Shown: one piece after another, positions 62,344 through 64,000 of the stretch | Layout of the letters: each line of letters starts with the position of its first letter | Numbering within the stretch: the first letter of the stretch is position 1 | Source of the DNA: a bacterium | GTDB taxonomy: Bacteria > Auribacterota > Auribacteria > Auribacterales > Auribacteraceae | Direction of reading: 5' to 3' | Length of the DNA: 64,000 nucleotides | Assembly (NCBI GenBank): GCA_018435605.1 | Contig: JAHDNF010000012.1 | Location: 1-64,000, forward strand | Program-made: the position numbers and the translations under genes | The notes under the pieces: model-generated | Databases searched by the model: none | Told to the model about the DNA's origin: nothing | What the model saw: only the letters and a program-made list of their open reading frames with translations

Positions 62344-62408
62344 ATCAAAACACACTTAAAATCAAATAGACAATAATGGGAAATACCTTTGACGAAAGGA
62401 ATTTTTAT

Positions 62409-64000
62409 ATGGGAAAGACAGGCGCAGAAATTATAATGGAGGCGTTACGCAAAGAAAAAGTCGAAGCTGTTTTCGGGTATCCCGGCGGCGCGGTTATTGA
62501 TATTTTCGATATGCTGTTCAATTCGGATATCAACTTTTATTTAGTTCGTCACGAACAGGGCGCCGCTCATGCGGCTGACGGGTACGCCCGCGCGACCGGA
62601 AAAGTCGGGGTTTGCCTTGCAACATCCGGTCCGGGTGCAACGAATCTTGTTACCGGTTTGGCAACTGCTTATATGGATTCGATACCTATGGTTGCGCTTT
62701 GCGGTCAGGTTCCTACATCTATGATCGGCAACGATGCTTTTCAGGAAGCGGATATAACAGGTATTACACGTCCTGTTACAAAGCATAACTATCTGGTCAA
62801 AAATGTAGACGAGTTGCCTCAGGTCATCAAAGAAGCATTCTATATCGCTTCGTCAGGCAGACCAGGGCCGGTGCTTATCGATTTGCCGAAAGATATACAA
62901 AAAGCGGTTACGAAAGTCCCGTATCCGGATACTATTAAAATGCGCAGTTACCAGCCTACTTATGAAGGACATATCAAGCAGGTCGAAAAACTCGCGCAGG
63001 CTATTAAAAAAGCGAAAAGGCCTGTTATTTACGCCGGAGGCGGTATGCTCATATCGGGCGCGCACAAAGAATTGCTCGAACTGGTGGATAAAACGAATAT
63101 TCCGGTTACGACAACTCTGCTCGGATTGGGATGTTTTCCGGAAACGCATCCGCTGTCATTGAAAATGCTCGGCATGCACGGTTCGCAGTTTGCCAATTAC
63201 GCTGTCATGGAAACCGATCTGCTCATCTCGATAGGCGCTCGCTTCGACGATCGTGTCACCGGTAAAATAGATGAATTCGCTCCAAACGCTAAAATAGCTC
63301 ATATCGACATTGATCCATCGGCTATAAGCAAGAATTTAACGGTTCATATACCTGTGGTGGGCGACGCGAAAGACGTACTGCAAAAGTTGAACAAAATAGT
63401 AGAACCCGGCGATACTGCCGAATGGTGCGAGACTATCCGCAAATGGAAAGAACAATATCCGCTTGCTTATAAAGACGACGCCGATATCATAAAGCCGCAA
63501 TACGTGGTTGAAAAAATATACGAAGTGACCGGCGGCGACGCTATCATATCTACCGAAGTGGGTCAGAATCAGATGTGGGCGGCACAGTTTTTCAAATACA
63601 CGCACCCTCGGCAATTTTTGTCATCAGGCGGATTGGGCACTATGGGCTACGGTTTTCCTGCGGCAATAGGCGCTCAGGTTGCGTTTCCCGATAAACTTGT
63701 GTTCGATATCGCCGGCGACGGCAGTTTTCAAATGAACATACAAGAACTTGCCACAGCGGTTTGTCACGAGTTGCCGGTTAAGGTAGCTATTTTGAATAAC
63801 GGATACCTCGGCATGGTGCGCCAGTGGCAGGAATTGTTCTACAGCAAACGATATTCCGGCACTTGTCTGCTCAAAGAAAAAGGATGTATTCATAACTGTG
63901 ACGAGAAATCATGCGGAAGCACTCTTATCCCTGATTTCGTCAAGGTTGCAGAGGGATATTCTGCCGTTGGTATGCGAATATTCAAAAAACAGGATGTTGT
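62409..64000 (+). CDS. ilvB: Acetolactate synthase large subunit (partial, runs off the window)
   Basis: ThDP enzyme of valine, leucine and isoleucine synthesis. About 530 residues visible: [32 protein letters not shown] (with the ThDP-activating Glu), [13 protein letters not shown], the FAD/regulatory middle domain, and the ThDP motif [15 protein letters not shown] with [13 protein letters not shown]. Between YSGT and [10 protein letters not shown] sits an extra segment of about 20 residues with [10 protein letters not shown], absent from E. coli IlvB/IlvI. SD AAAGGA 8 bases before the ATG. Length and motifs fit AHAS rather than other ThDP enzymes. Confidence 0.96.
   Translation, partial: MGKTGAEIIMEALRKEKVEAVFGYPGGAVIDIFDMLFNSDINFYLVRHEQGAAHAADGYARATGKVGVCLATSGPGATNLVTGLATAYMDSIPMVALCGQVPTSMIGNDAFQEADITGITRPVTKHNYLVKNVDELPQVIKEAFYIASSGRPGPVLIDLPKDIQKAVTKVPYPDTIKMRSYQPTYEGHIKQVEKLAQAIKKAKRPVIYAGGGMLISGAHKELLELVDKTNIPVTTTLLGLGCFPETHPLSLKMLGMHGSQFANYAVMETDLLISIGARFDDRVTGKIDEFAPNAKIAHIDIDPSAISKNLTVHIPVVGDAKDVLQKLNKIVEPGDTAEWCETIRKWKEQYPLAYKDDADIIKPQYVVEKIYEVTGGDAIISTEVGQNQMWAAQFFKYTHPRQFLSSGGLGTMGYGFPAAIGAQVAFPDKLVFDIAGDGSFQMNIQELATAVCHELPVKVAILNNGYLGMVRQWQELFYSKRYSGTCLLKEKGCIHNCDEKSCGSTLIPDFVKVAEGYSAVGMRIFKKQDV

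Noticed and set aside
1-64000. CRISPR arrays, prophage, insertion-sequence ends, rRNA operon or replication origin
   Set aside because: No regular repeat-spacer pattern, no phage structural genes, no terminal inverted repeats with target duplications, no rRNA sequence and no DnaA-box cluster noticed on reading; dnaB and ribosomal genes alone do not imply an origin.

Overview
ORGANISM. The window is a piece of a Gram-negative bacterial chromosome. It carries a nearly complete lipid A gene run (lpxC, fabZ, lpxA, lpxI, lpxB, msbA), the outer-membrane assembly gene bamA and its chaperone skp. Three proteins end in PEP-CTERM sorting tails, and several surface proteins carry LamG, pectin-lyase-like or thrombospondin-3 repeats. 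Use of LpxI rather than LpxH, PEP-CTERM proteins, calcium-binding DxDxDG repeats and an Ehr-type hydrogenase-like complex together suggest the PVC/Omnitrophota/Auribacterota neighbourhood (Lentisphaerota- or Kiritimatiellota-like). This placement is inference; there is no rRNA in the window.

LAYOUT. 0.4-3.4 kb: a secreted coiled-coil protein and a small PEP-CTERM protein. 3.4-6.8 kb (minus): rpsB-tsf-pyrH-frr followed by tRNA-Lys and tRNA-Glu and then terminators, beside a relic of an acetyltransferase. 7-22.9 kb (minus): one 16 kb co-directional run, prs-rplY-pth-rpsF-rpsR-rplI-dnaB-bamA-skp-lpxC-fabZ-lpxA-lpxI-Gfo/Idh-lpxB-msbA-acyltransferase, i.e. translation/replication genes leading into envelope biogenesis. 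23-30 kb: mixed genes, namely queH, a sigma-54 activator divergent from an orphan flagellin with a matching sigma-54 promoter, a GlmU-like uridylyltransferase, a domesticated-looking REP-type transposase and a cation diffusion facilitator. 30-34.3 kb: a 1231-residue LamG/PEP-CTERM protein with a strong promoter. 34.3-42.4 kb (minus): an HTH-EIIA protein followed by six tightly packed genes for a membrane complex of the group-4 hydrogenase/complex I family whose large subunit lacks the NiFe cysteines (Ehr type). 42.7-51.4 kb (plus): ECF sigma factor, anti-sigma factor, TPR lipoprotein, repeat-rich PEP-CTERM protein and a Kelch/thrombospondin-3 protein. 51.6-59.2 kb: HDOD protein, cation/proton antiporter with CBS domains, DUF2721 protein, lepB, lepA and a GT-C membrane glycosyltransferase. 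59.2-64 kb: overlapping cofactor genes nadC-birA-coaX, then ilvB behind a long structured leader; ilvB runs off the window.

HOW IT FITS TOGETHER. The housekeeping runs are conventional. The accessory part is about the cell surface and its control. Three units each pair a specialised regulator with its target: a receiver-less sigma-54 activator with a flagellin, an ECF sigma/anti-sigma pair with surface proteins, and an EIIA-type HTH protein with the Ehr complex. The leaders of the sigma operon and of the large LamG/PEP-CTERM gene share a G6 run followed at once by an AT-rich hairpin. That shared element, the sigma-factor surface operon and the structured ilvB leader are the best candidates here for something not yet described.
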